Assembly: GCA_900696665.1 (NCBI GenBank) | Contig: CAADGY010000306.1 | Location: forward strand, 1-64,000 | Source: an uncultured Acidobacteriota bacterium | GTDB taxonomy: Bacteria; Acidobacteriota; Terriglobia; Bryobacterales; Bryobacteraceae | DNA length: 64,000 nt | Reading direction: 5' to 3' | In this document: positions 18,047-26,619 of the stretch, in pieces | Layout of the letters: each line of letters starts with the position of its first letter | How positions within the stretch are numbered: position 1 is the stretch's first letter | Notes under the pieces: generated by a model | What the model was told of the DNA's origin: nothing | Database searches by the model: none | Seen by the model: only the letters and a program-made list of their open reading frames with translations | Translations under genes and position numbers: made by a program

Positions 18047-18290
18047 TTTCAGCGGCGCGCATTTAAACGAGCCGCGGCAGCCATTGACAAAACCCAGTTG
18101 ACAACCACTTGCAACAGCGTTACTACAGAAGAAAGGTATTGATACTGGATTACAACTAAAAACCTGGACGAGGGCGCCATGGCAGTCTTTAGGCGAAGCT
18201 CCACGGCGCCCCCGGACCAACGACCGGAAGGCCGGCGATCTCTTTCATTGTAGGGTCGCCAGCCATAGCTTTCAACGAAAGAGGTAATGT

Positions 18291-20600
18291 GTGGCTGAAA
18301 CCCAATACGCGCTGATTTCACGATGGCGCCTGCTGAGCGCCGTTTGTCTGGCTGTCCTGCTGTCCGGCGCCACGCCGGCCTTCGCAGAGGAGCGCTCTGC
18401 GGTCGAGGGCATAGTTGTCGATTCGCAGGAAAGGCCGGTGTCCGGCGCCGAAGTCGCCCTGGAATTTCCGGACGGTACAGCCGGGATTCGGCACACCGGT
18501 CCGGAAGGGCGATTCCGGTTCGAGGACGTGAAGTCCGGGCCGGCCACACTGCGCGTCACCGCAAAGGGATTTGAAGTGTTACGGCAGGCGATGGCCGGTG
18601 AGGACGCAGGCGCATCGCTGCGGCTGCATCTGCGCATCGCTCCACTGCGGACGGGAGTTACCGTGACCGGCTCCCACCCCGCCAGCCTGCGCACGCAGGT
18701 GGATGAGATCTACAACCGCAACAAATCCATCTCCACCCTGAACGGACTCGATGTGGCGAACTTCAACCCGGTAGCCAACTATTCCGCTCTGCGCCTGCTG
18801 CCTGGCGTGATGACCGCGGCCTACGGGGGCCGCGACCGCTTCAGCCTGCCGACACACATCCGGGGCGGCCACGCTTGGGGCATCGTCGAAACGATTGACG
18901 ACTACCCGGCCATCAACATCACTCCGGTCAATGCGGAGGACGGCGGCTATACCGCGGGGTTCTCTTCGGTCATTCCCTCCATCGCTGTCGAATCGCTCAG
19001 TGTGGCGACGGGCGGGCTTGGCGTGTCGTACGGGCAGGCATCGGGCGGCGTGGTCCGCAATCAGATCCGCCGCGGCTCGGCGGGAAACATCACTTCGTCG
19101 GTGCGTCTGGAAATGCTCAGCCTGGGGGAAGGCATCGCGATGGCGGATACCGGCGGAGGATTCGGGCGTGTGGATTATTACGTGGCGGGACAAAGCTCGC
19201 TGGCGGATTATGGCACAGCGTACGATACTTTTCCCCGGCCCATCGAAGGACTGCGGCTTGGCTCGGGAGTAGCAAAGGTTGGTGTGCGCGTGACGCAGTC
19301 CTCACGGTGGGAAACAATGTACGCGGGAGGCGGCGAGCGCCACGACTATTTTCAGAATGCGAGCATAGCGGGGCAGCCCGCGCGCCGCGAATTTCACACG
19401 GACAAGAGCAACCATTTCCTGGCGACGCGCTACAACTGGAGGAGATCGGAGGATCTCGACTTCGGTCTCGGAGTCACGCAGAACTGGTTTCACGAGAACC
19501 GCATCGAGGACTTTGCAGCCGGCATTCCGGTCGGGCTCTCCCGCCGCAACCGGCCCCAGCGAGCGACCCGCGCGTTCAGTACTTTCAACTGGCGCACTCC
19601 CATCACGGACTCCGTTTCCTATACGGCATCGGGTGGCGGCGATTTCACCTGGGACCGGTTCCGGGATACCACCGCATCGCCTATCAGCTTCTCGTTCCGC
19701 GAGCAGGCGGGCTACTGGCGCAATTCGCTTGCAATAAGCCGTGCCGTCACGCTGAACGGAGGTGTGCGTGTGGCCAACATCGGCAACGGCTTCCGCAACG
19801 ATGCGCGCGTGCTTTATGATGTGGGCGCCGCCTGGATTGTGCCGGCGACTCAGACGCGGCTCTTTGGGTCGTGGTCCACGGGATACAAACTGAACAAAGC
19901 GTTTTATCTGTGGTGGGGCGGCGGGCGGTTTATACGGCGGCATCCGGCAGCGGGCCTGGATCCTTCGACCACGGAAACCACCGAGGTTGGGCTCGAACAG
20001 CCGATATCGTTCGGAGGCAAGCGAACCGGCAGGGTCCGTGTGTCGGTCTTTTCCGCGCGTGAATCGGACCTGTTCAATTTCGGAGACAGCCATTCGGGCC
20101 TGCCCTATTACGACGATGCCCGCACGCGGGGGGCGGAACTGTGGACGGAGTGGCGCATCTGGCGGCTTCGTCCGTTCGCTTCCTTCACATGGCTTCGAAG
20201 CTATCGTGACGCAAGCACAAACCCGGAGGCGGCGGACGTGGACCTGCGATTTGCTCCGCTACCGAACTATAGTGCGGGATTCGGGTCGCACGTCGATTTG
20301 CATCCGCGGCTGATCCTGTCTATCTATGGCTACTACGATGACGGCGGCGTCAGTCAGGAGATGCTGAATGACGAGGTGATGGTTACCCGCTACGGCAGCT
20401 TCAGTAAGATTAATGCCTCGCTGGCCTGGGTTGCATCGTCACGCTGGAGCCTGTTCAGCCGGATTGAAAACCTGTTTCATCGCCGCGACCTGGGCTTCGA
20501 CCGCACCACCATCGGACCGGATGGATCCGCCAGGCGCACGGCGGGAACCCAGCGCGACCCGGGCCTGGTTGCTTCCGGCGGCGTCGAATTGCGTTTTTGA
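18291..20600 (+). CDS. TonB-dependent receptor-like outer-membrane protein with carboxypeptidase-regulatory-like domain
   Basis: A 769-residue protein starting at GTG 18291, behind a good AAAGAGG site. A Sec signal (LLSAVCLAVLLSGATPAFA) is followed by a carboxypeptidase-regulatory-like beta-sandwich (residues about 37-115; VEGIVVDSQERPVSGAEV). A plug-like region comes next (LRLLPGVMTAAYGGRDRFSLPTHIRGG and VSYGQASGGVVRN), then a barrel of alternating aromatic strands ending in the terminal Phe (GGVELRF) needed for BAM insertion. It probably takes up a large solute, but the substrate cannot be told. It is shorter than the second receptor at 28 kb and belongs to a different subtype. A small hypothetical gene and a sulfatase follow on the same strand. 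Confidence 0.85.
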   Translation: MAETQYALISRWRLLSAVCLAVLLSGATPAFAEERSAVEGIVVDSQERPVSGAEVALEFPDGTAGIRHTGPEGRFRFEDVKSGPATLRVTAKGFEVLRQAMAGEDAGASLRLHLRIAPLRTGVTVTGSHPASLRTQVDEIYNRNKSISTLNGLDVANFNPVANYSALRLLPGVMTAAYGGRDRFSLPTHIRGGHAWGIVETIDDYPAINITPVNAEDGGYTAGFSSVIPSIAVESLSVATGGLGVSYGQASGGVVRNQIRRGSAGNITSSVRLEMLSLGEGIAMADTGGGFGRVDYYVAGQSSLADYGTAYDTFPRPIEGLRLGSGVAKVGVRVTQSSRWETMYAGGGERHDYFQNASIAGQPARREFHTDKSNHFLATRYNWRRSEDLDFGLGVTQNWFHENRIEDFAAGIPVGLSRRNRPQRATRAFSTFNWRTPITDSVSYTASGGGDFTWDRFRDTTASPISFSFREQAGYWRNSLAISRAVTLNGGVRVANIGNGFRNDARVLYDVGAAWIVPATQTRLFGSWSTGYKLNKAFYLWWGGGRFIRRHPAAGLDPSTTETTEVGLEQPISFGGKRTGRVRVSVFSARESDLFNFGDSHSGLPYYDDARTRGAELWTEWRIWRLRPFASFTWLRSYRDASTNPEAADVDLRFAPLPNYSAGFGSHVDLHPRLILSIYGYYDDGGVSQEMLNDEVMVTRYGSFSKINASLAWVASSRWSLFSRIENLFHRRDLGFDRTTIGPDGSARRTAGTQRDPGLVASGGVELRF

Positions 20601-20646
20601 AGCGGCGGAACAGCGCCTCCACGCGCGTCTTTGTTATGATCAGCAA

Positions 20647-20925
20647 TTGCCCGTTCTCATCAGAGTAAAGAACTGGAAAGCTATTCTGCGCCGCGGGGAA
20701 TGGGTGTGTGCCGATGGGCGCACGGAAGCGCTGCTAAACTCGGTCACCGAACTATGGATCCACGAGACGGGCGGGCCGGCGATCTCCGATGGCGACCCGG
20801 AGAAAACGGTCGCCGAGTACGTCGCGGCACAAACTCAAGGGCGGGTGTTGCTGCACATTCCGGCCCGGCCGCGCTCTTCGCGGCAACTGTATCTCGACCG
20901 CCGGCAACTTAAACTACAGTTCTGA
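20647..20925 (+). CDS. Small hypothetical protein
   Basis: A reading frame of 92 residues between the receptor stop (20600) and the sulfatase start (20944), with a possible TTG start at 20647. The product (VLIRVKNWKAILRRGEWVCA ... TQGRVLLHIPARPRS) has a plausible mixed alpha/beta composition, with Trp residues and no low-complexity runs, unlike random frames nearby. The same frame stays open upstream inside the receptor gene, so the exact start is uncertain and no strong ribosome site is visible. I do not recognise a family. Its position makes it a possible member of a receptor-hypothetical-sulfatase transcript. Confidence 0.45.
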   Translation: MPVLIRVKNWKAILRRGEWVCADGRTEALLNSVTELWIHETGGPAISDGDPEKTVAEYVAAQTQGRVLLHIPARPRSSRQLYLDRRQLKLQF

Positions 20926-20943
20926 TGTCAGCAGGTAACAAGC

Positions 20944-22800
20944 ATGCCAGTCTCGAGACGTGAATTTATCGCGGACACGCTGGCTGTTTCGGCGCTTCGC
21001 GGCGCCGAAACCGGTGCATCGCGCCCGAATATCTTATGGCTGTCGAATGAAGACATGTCGCCGCTGTTAGGCTGCTATGGGGATACCCACGCGATCACGC
21101 CGAATCTGGACGCGCTGGCGAAGCGCAGCGTGCGCTACACTCACGCCTACACCACCGCCGGAGTTTGCGCGCCGAGCCGTTCCTGCATTATCACGGGAGT
21201 CTATCAAAGCACGCTCGGCTCGCAGAACATGCGCTCCAGCGCGCCGCCGCCGGATTTTGTGAAGTGCTTCCCGGAGTACCTGCGCGGGGCAGGTTATTAC
21301 TGCACGAATAACCAGAAGACGGACTACAATTTTCCCGTGCCGGAGGGAGCCTGGGACGAATCGAGCAGCAAAGCGCATTATCGCAACCGCGGGGCGGGAC
21401 AGCCGTTCTTCGCCGTCTTCAACAACGTGGCGACACACGAGAGCCAGATACGCGCGCCGGCGGAAATGTTCGCAAAGCAAACTGCGCGCCTGACGCCGCG
21501 AGACCGGCAGGACCCGGCCAAGCTGGCGCTTCCACCGTACTATCCGGATACGCCGGTGGTGCGCCGCCAGTGGGCCAACCACTATGAACTGAATACGGCG
21601 ATGGACTATTGGGCCGGCGATATGTTGCGGCAACTGGAAGAGGACGGCCTGGCCGGCGACACGATCGTGTTTTACTGGTCCGACCATGGCTCCGGATTGC
21701 CCCGCGCCAAACGCTGGCTTTATGAATCGAGTACACATGTGCCGCTCATCGTCCACATCCCGGAAAAATTCCGGCGGGACGGACAGGGAACTCCGGGGAG
21801 CGTGAGCGAGGAGTTAGTCAGCTTCGTCGATCTTGCGCCCACCGTGTTGAACCTGGCGGGAGTTCCGATTCCGGGCCATATGCAGGGGCGCGCGTTTCTC
21901 GGTCCGAAACTGCAACCCCCACGCCAATACGTTTTCGGCATGCGTGACCGCATGGACGAACGCTACGACATCATCCGCTCCGTCCGTGATAAGCGATACC
22001 GGTACATCCGCAACTACGAGGCCTACAAGCCCTATTCGCAGTTCCTCCGTTACTGTGAGCAAAGTCCTGTGATGCAGGAGTTGCGGCGTGTGAAAGCCGC
22101 AGGGACCTTGCCCCCGGCCGCGGCGCACTTCATGGCCGGACACAAACCGGTGGAGGAACTCTATGACGCCGAGTCCGATCCACATGAGACGCAGAACCTT
22201 GCGGGGTCCGTGGAGCATCGCAGCGTGCTGGAGAGGCTCCGCAAAGTGCACCTGACATGGATGGAAGAATCCAGGGATCTCGCGCTGGTACCGGAACCCG
22301 AACTGGAGAAGGCCGGCCGGGAACTCGGTTCGCGCTACGCCATCCTGCGGAAGCCAGAAAACAAGAACCTTCCACGGCGGCTTCGCCGGATGGTAGAACT
22401 GGGGGAGCAGGGCAAACCGGCGCTCGCCAGGATGGCGGCCGCTCTCGGCGATGCCGAGCCTGGTGTGCGCTATTGGGCCGCCACGGGAATCGGCAACCTG
22501 GGCAAGGGCGCGGCGGCGGCAGAGGAGGCTTTGTGGAAAGCGCTTCAGGATTCGAGCAGCATGGTACGCGTTGCCGCGGCACGCGCATTATGGAAAGCCG
22601 GAAAAGCCGAAGCGGCTTTGCCCGTGCTTACCGCGGAATTGAAGAGCGGCGAGCAGTGGGTGCGTCTGCACGCGGCCATCGTGCTGGATGAGATGGGCAG
22701 TGTTGCGCGCTCCGCTATCGGTCCTCTTCAGGACGCGTTGAAGGATGAAAACGACTACGTACGCCGTGTGGCGATGCACGCGGTGGAAGCGCTGGCTTAG
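20944..22800 (+). CDS. Secreted sulfatase (Cys type) with C-terminal HEAT repeats
   Basis: A 618-residue member of the alkaline phosphatase/sulfatase superfamily, hydrolysing sulfate esters. The N-terminus MPVSRREFIADTL is a Tat-like leader. PNILWLSNEDMSPLLGCYGD carries the metal-binding start of the domain, and CAPSR at C75-R79 is the C-x-P-x-R signature, with C75 to be converted to formylglycine. Other family elements are seen (SDHGSGLPRAKRWLYESSTHVPLIVHIP). After about residue 470 the sequence becomes helical HEAT/PBS-lyase-like repeats (MAAALGDAEPGVRYWAATGIG, LQDSSSMVRVAAARALW, LKDENDYVRRVAMHAVEALA), an uncommon addition. Maturation needs an FGE; the SUMF1-like protein at the left end of the window lacks one FGE cysteine. 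The substrate is unknown. Confidence 0.9.
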   Translation: MPVSRREFIADTLAVSALRGAETGASRPNILWLSNEDMSPLLGCYGDTHAITPNLDALAKRSVRYTHAYTTAGVCAPSRSCIITGVYQSTLGSQNMRSSAPPPDFVKCFPEYLRGAGYYCTNNQKTDYNFPVPEGAWDESSSKAHYRNRGAGQPFFAVFNNVATHESQIRAPAEMFAKQTARLTPRDRQDPAKLALPPYYPDTPVVRRQWANHYELNTAMDYWAGDMLRQLEEDGLAGDTIVFYWSDHGSGLPRAKRWLYESSTHVPLIVHIPEKFRRDGQGTPGSVSEELVSFVDLAPTVLNLAGVPIPGHMQGRAFLGPKLQPPRQYVFGMRDRMDERYDIIRSVRDKRYRYIRNYEAYKPYSQFLRYCEQSPVMQELRRVKAAGTLPPAAAHFMAGHKPVEELYDAESDPHETQNLAGSVEHRSVLERLRKVHLTWMEESRDLALVPEPELEKAGRELGSRYAILRKPENKNLPRRLRRMVELGEQGKPALARMAAALGDAEPGVRYWAATGIGNLGKGAAAAEEALWKALQDSSSMVRVAAARALWKAGKAEAALPVLTAELKSGEQWVRLHAAIVLDEMGSVARSAIGPLQDALKDENDYVRRVAMHAVEALA

Positions 22801-22822
22801 CCTGAGCACTGCGTGACGCGAA

Positions 22823-22831
22823 TGGGATAAT
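22823..22831 (+). promoter_or_regulatory. Possible extended -10 promoter for nuoM
   Basis: TGGGATAAT (22823-22831) fits an extended -10 element (TGn followed by GATAAT) in the 63-base gap between the sulfatase stop and the nuoM start. There is no good -35 at 17 bases. It would give a leader of about 25 bases. This suggests nuoM can be transcribed independently of the sulfatase. Confidence 0.3.
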
Positions 22832-22863
22832 ATAAGACTTCAATATCAAGAAAGCCGATTCTT

Positions 22864-24429
22864 ATGGACCACATTCTGTCGATCGTGCTCTTCACGCCTC
22901 TGGTCGGCCTGCTTGTTCTGCTATTCATTCCCTCGTCGAACGCCAGAGCGGTGAAACTCTGGGCGAATATCGCCTCCTTTGCCGGTTTCCTGGTGTGCCT
23001 GCCTCTCATTTTCAGGTTCGATCGTACGAAGGATTTTCAGTTCGTCGAGAAGGCGGACTGGATTCCCTCGCTGGGCGCTTCCTACCACCTGGGCATCGAT
23101 GGCTTCAGCCTGCTGCTGGTGGTGCTGACCGCCTTGCTGGGGTTTCTCGCGATCCTGTCGAGCTGGAATGCCATCCAGATCCGGCTTAAGGAATACTACG
23201 CTTACTTTCTTCTGCTGCAGGTCGGCATGCTCGGCGTTTTCATGGCGCTCGATTTTCTGTTGTTCTTCGTGTTCTGGGAACTCGTTCTGGTGCCGATGTA
23301 TTTCATCATCGGAATCTGGGGCGGGCCGCGCCGGGTTTATGCAGCCATCAAGTTCATCATTTATACCCTGATCGGGTCTGTGCTGATGCTGCTCGGAATC
23401 CTGATGCTGTACTTCGAGCACTACTCGCAGTTCCAGGTGCTGACATTCAACATCGCGGACCTTCTGCAAACCGATCTTTCCGGGACGGTGCAGTGGTGGG
23501 TGTTCTGGGCGTTCTTTCTGGGCTTCGCCGTGAAGGTGCCGATGTGGCCGTTCCACACATGGCTTCCCGACGCCCACGTGGAGGCGCCGACGGCGGGCTC
23601 GGTGATTCTTGCCAGCGTTCTGCTGAAAATGGGCACTTACGGATTCCTGCGGTTCTCGCTTCCGCTGCTTCCGGACGCGGCCAAGAATCCAACTATCGTG
23701 AACATTATGGCGGTGCTGTCGATTATCGCCATTGTGTACGGGGCGCTGGTGAGCTTGATGCAGAAGGACTGGAAAAAGCTGGTGGCTTATTCCTCCGTCA
23801 GCCACCTTGGCTTTTGCACGCTTGGAATCTTCGCCCTGAACCCGGCCGGGATTGCCGGATCGATTCTCCAGCAGATCAACCACGGCATCTCCACCGGCAT
23901 GTTGTTCCTTATCGTGGGAGTGGTCTACGAGCGGCGGCACACACGCGAGATTTCAGAATACGGCGGGCTGTTGCGCATCATGCCGGTGTTTGCGATCGTG
24001 TTCCTCATCACCGCGCTGAGCTCCATGGGAATGCCGCCGCTGAACGGATTTATCGGTGAGATTACGATCCTGCAAGGGGTCTTTCAGATGTCATTCAACT
24101 GGGCGTTCTGGTGCGTGGTGGGAATTCTGCTCGGCGCCGCTTACCTGATCTGGCTTTATCAGCGAACCATGCTTGGGGAGGTTCCGGAGAAGAATACAGG
24201 GCTGAAGGATTTGTCGCCTCGCGAAATCGCAGTCTTCGCGCCACTGCTGGTGTGGGCGTTCTGGATCGGCTTGTACCCACGGCCGTTCTTCGAGGTGCTG
24301 GAAAGACCCGTGGCCCAGATCGTAGAACGGGTGAGGCCGGGATATTACGCGGAACGCAACCTCAGGAATCCGCTGGCGAGCCCTTCCCCGGCGGCCCGGA
24401 TATCTGCACCAGTTCCTGCCGGCGATTAG
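22864..24429 (+). CDS. nuoM: NADH-quinone oxidoreductase subunit M (complex I), isolated copy
   Basis: A 521-residue integral membrane proton-pumping subunit of complex I with about 14 transmembrane helices. The antiporter-like core is clear: the block with FWELVLVPMYFIIGIWGG, the lysine/histidine-rich PMWPFHTWLPDAHVEAPTAG helix and QKDWKKLVAYSSVSHLGF. Length and motifs are typical of NuoM. In most genomes nuoM sits between nuoL and nuoN; here no other nuo gene is nearby, the upstream gene being a sulfatase and the downstream one a convergent radical SAM gene. It may be one piece of a dispersed complex I or a subunit of a related antiporter-type complex. Its last 68 bases overlap the 3' end of the convergent gene. 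Confidence 0.93.
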   Translation: MDHILSIVLFTPLVGLLVLLFIPSSNARAVKLWANIASFAGFLVCLPLIFRFDRTKDFQFVEKADWIPSLGASYHLGIDGFSLLLVVLTALLGFLAILSSWNAIQIRLKEYYAYFLLLQVGMLGVFMALDFLLFFVFWELVLVPMYFIIGIWGGPRRVYAAIKFIIYTLIGSVLMLLGILMLYFEHYSQFQVLTFNIADLLQTDLSGTVQWWVFWAFFLGFAVKVPMWPFHTWLPDAHVEAPTAGSVILASVLLKMGTYGFLRFSLPLLPDAAKNPTIVNIMAVLSIIAIVYGALVSLMQKDWKKLVAYSSVSHLGFCTLGIFALNPAGIAGSILQQINHGISTGMLFLIVGVVYERRHTREISEYGGLLRIMPVFAIVFLITALSSMGMPPLNGFIGEITILQGVFQMSFNWAFWCVVGILLGAAYLIWLYQRTMLGEVPEKNTGLKDLSPREIAVFAPLLVWAFWIGLYPRPFFEVLERPVAQIVERVRPGYYAERNLRNPLASPSPAARISAPVPAGD

Positions 24430-25450
24430 GAGGCTTCGGCGGCCGTAGCAGCCGCGCCGGCATCTTTGAAAAATACGCCAGCCGCTCGACAAGCGGCAAC
24501 AGCCTGCGAACGGTGCGGCCGTGGAGCAGCAGGCTGCCCGCCACCAGCGCCGGGTGCGGAATCGTCGTGCAACAACGCGAACAGATATCGATCTCGCCGG
24601 CACGCCCTTCGGCGTGTAGCCGCCGCATCCGCTGCATCTCGACGGAATTCCAGATGCTGTCAAGCGATTCCGTTTCGATATTCCCCACCGGGGCGCCATC
24701 CAGCATGTAGCTCTGGCAGCACGGGTAGACGTCGCCATTCTGCTTGACATACAGGGGACCCCGCCAAAGATAGTGGCAGGGATATTTCCAATCCTCAGCC
24801 GCGTGGGCGGAAGCAGGGTCTAACACATTCGTTTCGTCCGCTTTGATGCGTACCTGGTCGACGCCGGGAACAGCACGCCAGAAACGGGTGAACTCTTCCA
24901 CTTCGTCCCAGTTGCGCTCCATGCGCACCATCTGCACGACGATCTGCATTTTCGACTTGCGTTCGTGCTTCATGCGGGCAAAGCGCACGAAATTTTCGCG
25001 CACTTTTTCGAACTTCGCTCCCTTGCGATAGTATTCGTACGACTCTTTGGTGGCTCCGTCGAAACTCAGAGTGATGTGCTCGAGCGTGCTCTCGAGAATA
25101 CGCTCCGACATTTTCTCGTCGAGGAAGGTGCCGTTGGTGGAGAGCAGCGTGGAGATCCCGTGCCGTTCGCAGTACTCGATACGATCGAAGATCCGGCGAT
25201 CCATGAAAGGCTCGCCGAGACCGATCAGCATCATGTGTTCGCCGGTTTTGCCCGACTCGCGAACCAGCCTCTCAAAAATATGGTCCGCCATGTCCGCCTT
25301 GGGCTGCTTGTGGGTCTCGCGGGGACACATCGGGCAGTAGAGGTTGCACTTCGCGGTGGTCTCGACGATGAACTCTACCGGCAATCCGCCGATCTCCGAT
25401 TTTCGCCGCAGGTACCCCCAGAGCAACTTCGCCCGGTTCCAGGCTCGCAT
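24362..25450 (-). CDS. Radical SAM protein with SPASM-type C-terminal cluster domain
   Basis: A 362-residue radical SAM enzyme. The CNLYCPMC motif (C35, C39, C42; C-x3-C-x2-C) binds the SAM-cleaving 4Fe-4S cluster; GLGEPFMD and LSTNGTFL are the next barrel motifs. The C-terminal part (after about residue 220) has many cysteines in SPASM fashion: YPCHYLWRG, GDVYPCCQ and DICSRCCTT. Members modify peptides or other small substrates, or act in cofactor routes; no precursor peptide or partner is seen next to it, so the substrate is open. The last stretch is basic and proline-rich, encoded in the region overlapping the 3' end of nuoM. It is divergent from the epimerase gene, with 30 bases between starts. 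Confidence 0.87.
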   Translation of the reverse strand: MRAWNRAKLLWGYLRRKSEIGGLPVEFIVETTAKCNLYCPMCPRETHKQPKADMADHIFERLVRESGKTGEHMMLIGLGEPFMDRRIFDRIEYCERHGISTLLSTNGTFLDEKMSERILESTLEHITLSFDGATKESYEYYRKGAKFEKVRENFVRFARMKHERKSKMQIVVQMVRMERNWDEVEEFTRFWRAVPGVDQVRIKADETNVLDPASAHAAEDWKYPCHYLWRGPLYVKQNGDVYPCCQSYMLDGAPVGNIETESLDSIWNSVEMQRMRRLHAEGRAGEIDICSRCCTTIPHPALVAGSLLLHGRTVRRLLPLVERLAYFSKMPARLLRPPKPPNRRQELVQISGPPGKGSPADS

Positions 25451-25480
25451 GGTATAGCTTTATTGTAGCGGGACGGTCCA

Positions 25481-26380
25481 ATGAACATTACCGTGACGGG
25501 CGCGAGCGGCTTTATTGGGACCCGTCTCATGGAGCGCCTCGCCACGCGGGGACACTCCGTTCACGGTCTGGCGAGAAAACCCCCAACAGGACGGGCAAAG
25601 CAGTTTGCGTTCTCCACCTGGGATGTGATGAATGGGGCGCCTCCGGTGGAAGCTTTCGAAAAGACCGTAGCTGTTGTGCATCTCGCCGGGGAGCCGATCG
25701 CGCAACGATGGACGGTGGAAGCGAAACGGCGGATTCGCAAAAGCCGCAGCGAGGGCACGCGCAACCTGGTGAGCCGGATTGAGGCGACCGGCAAGCAGGT
25801 ACGAACGCTCGTGTCGGCGTCCGCCATCGGCTATTACGGTTCGCGCGGCGAAGATCTGCTGACAGAAGCGTCCCTGCCGGGAACCGGCTTTCTCACGGAT
25901 ATCTGCGTGGAGTGGGAGCGGGCGGCTCAACAGGCCAGCGCGGCAGGCGTCCGGGTGGTGACGATCCGTAGCGGCATCGTGCTGGGGCGCGAAGGTGGTG
26001 CGCTCCGCCAGATGCTCACGCCTTTCCGGCTCGGCGTGGGAGGCAGGCTTGGCGATGGACAACAGTGGATGTCGTGGATCCACGCCGATGACCTTGTGGA
26101 GTTGATACGGTTCGCAGTGGAGGAACCGCTGCTTTCCGGACCCGTCAATGGCACCACGCCGAACCCGGTCCGGAATGCTGATTTCACCCGCGCGCTGGCA
26201 AAGGCTCTGCACCGGCCCGCGTTCCTGCCGGTGCCGGTGCTGGCGCTGAAGCTGTTGTATGGGGAGATGGCTGACGTCCTGACCTCCAGCCAGAGAGTGC
26301 TGCCTCATGCGGCGGTGGCCGCGGGGTTCCGGTTTCAGTACCCGTTCATCGAGGACGCCTTCGAGGCGATTTTTGGTTAA
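25481..26380 (+). CDS. TIGR01777-family NAD(P)-binding epimerase (SDR, YfcH-like)
   Basis: A 299-residue extended short-chain dehydrogenase. The Rossmann glycine motif TGASGFIGTRL is at residues 6-16; VVHLAGEPIA and SASAIGYYGSRGEDLLTE are hallmarks of the YfcH/TIGR01777 group. The C-terminal DUF1731-like segment (LPVPVLALKLLYGEMADVLTSSQRVLP) is present. The physiological substrate of the family is not established. It starts 30 bases from the divergent radical SAM gene, with GGGACGG just upstream. Its stop codon overlaps the stop of the convergent DUF350 gene by a TTAA tetranucleotide. Confidence 0.9.
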   Translation: MNITVTGASGFIGTRLMERLATRGHSVHGLARKPPTGRAKQFAFSTWDVMNGAPPVEAFEKTVAVVHLAGEPIAQRWTVEAKRRIRKSRSEGTRNLVSRIEATGKQVRTLVSASAIGYYGSRGEDLLTEASLPGTGFLTDICVEWERAAQQASAAGVRVVTIRSGIVLGREGGALRQMLTPFRLGVGGRLGDGQQWMSWIHADDLVELIRFAVEEPLLSGPVNGTTPNPVRNADFTRALAKALHRPAFLPVPVLALKLLYGEMADVLTSSQRVLPHAAVAAGFRFQYPFIEDAFEAIFG

Positions 26381-26589
26381 TGCACGGCGGAGGAAACAAT
26401 GAGAGCCAGTGCGATCGCGATGGCGCCTGCCAGCAACGCCGCCGCCAAGTTCTGTTTTTCGATGACTTCGGTCCAGATCAGTTTCGGCATGAATTTCTCG
26501 ATCATGGACAGGACCACCGCAAATAGAACGAGTCCCACTATGGCGAAGATCGCCGCGTTCAAGAGAGCTCCGGGGCTGAGTACGCTCAC
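26377..26589 (-). CDS. DUF350-family small membrane protein
   Basis: A 70-residue protein starting at GTG 26589, with GGAG nine bases upstream. It has two transmembrane helices: LLNAAIFAIVGLVLFAVVLSMI and the final LAAALLAGAIAIALALIVSSA, joined by a loop with TEVIEKQNLA, which matches the DUF350 pattern of an acidic residue and Asn before the second helix. Longer upstream in-frame starts would read through the divergent aminotransferase gene and are unlikely. Function is unknown; DUF350 proteins usually come as tandem-domain versions, so this is a half-size one. It is convergent with the epimerase gene (TTAA stop overlap) and divergent from the aminotransferase gene, with 30 bases between starts. 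Confidence 0.8.
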   Translation of the reverse strand: MSVLSPGALLNAAIFAIVGLVLFAVVLSMIEKFMPKLIWTEVIEKQNLAAALLAGAIAIALALIVSSAVH

Positions 26590-26619
26590 GTTGTATAGTC
26601 TCCATTTACAATAGTAGCT

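Noticed and set aside
22921-23940. 339-codon minus-strand frame opposite nuoM
   Set aside because: The product is His/Gln/Arg-rich, the typical complement of a hydrophobic membrane protein gene.
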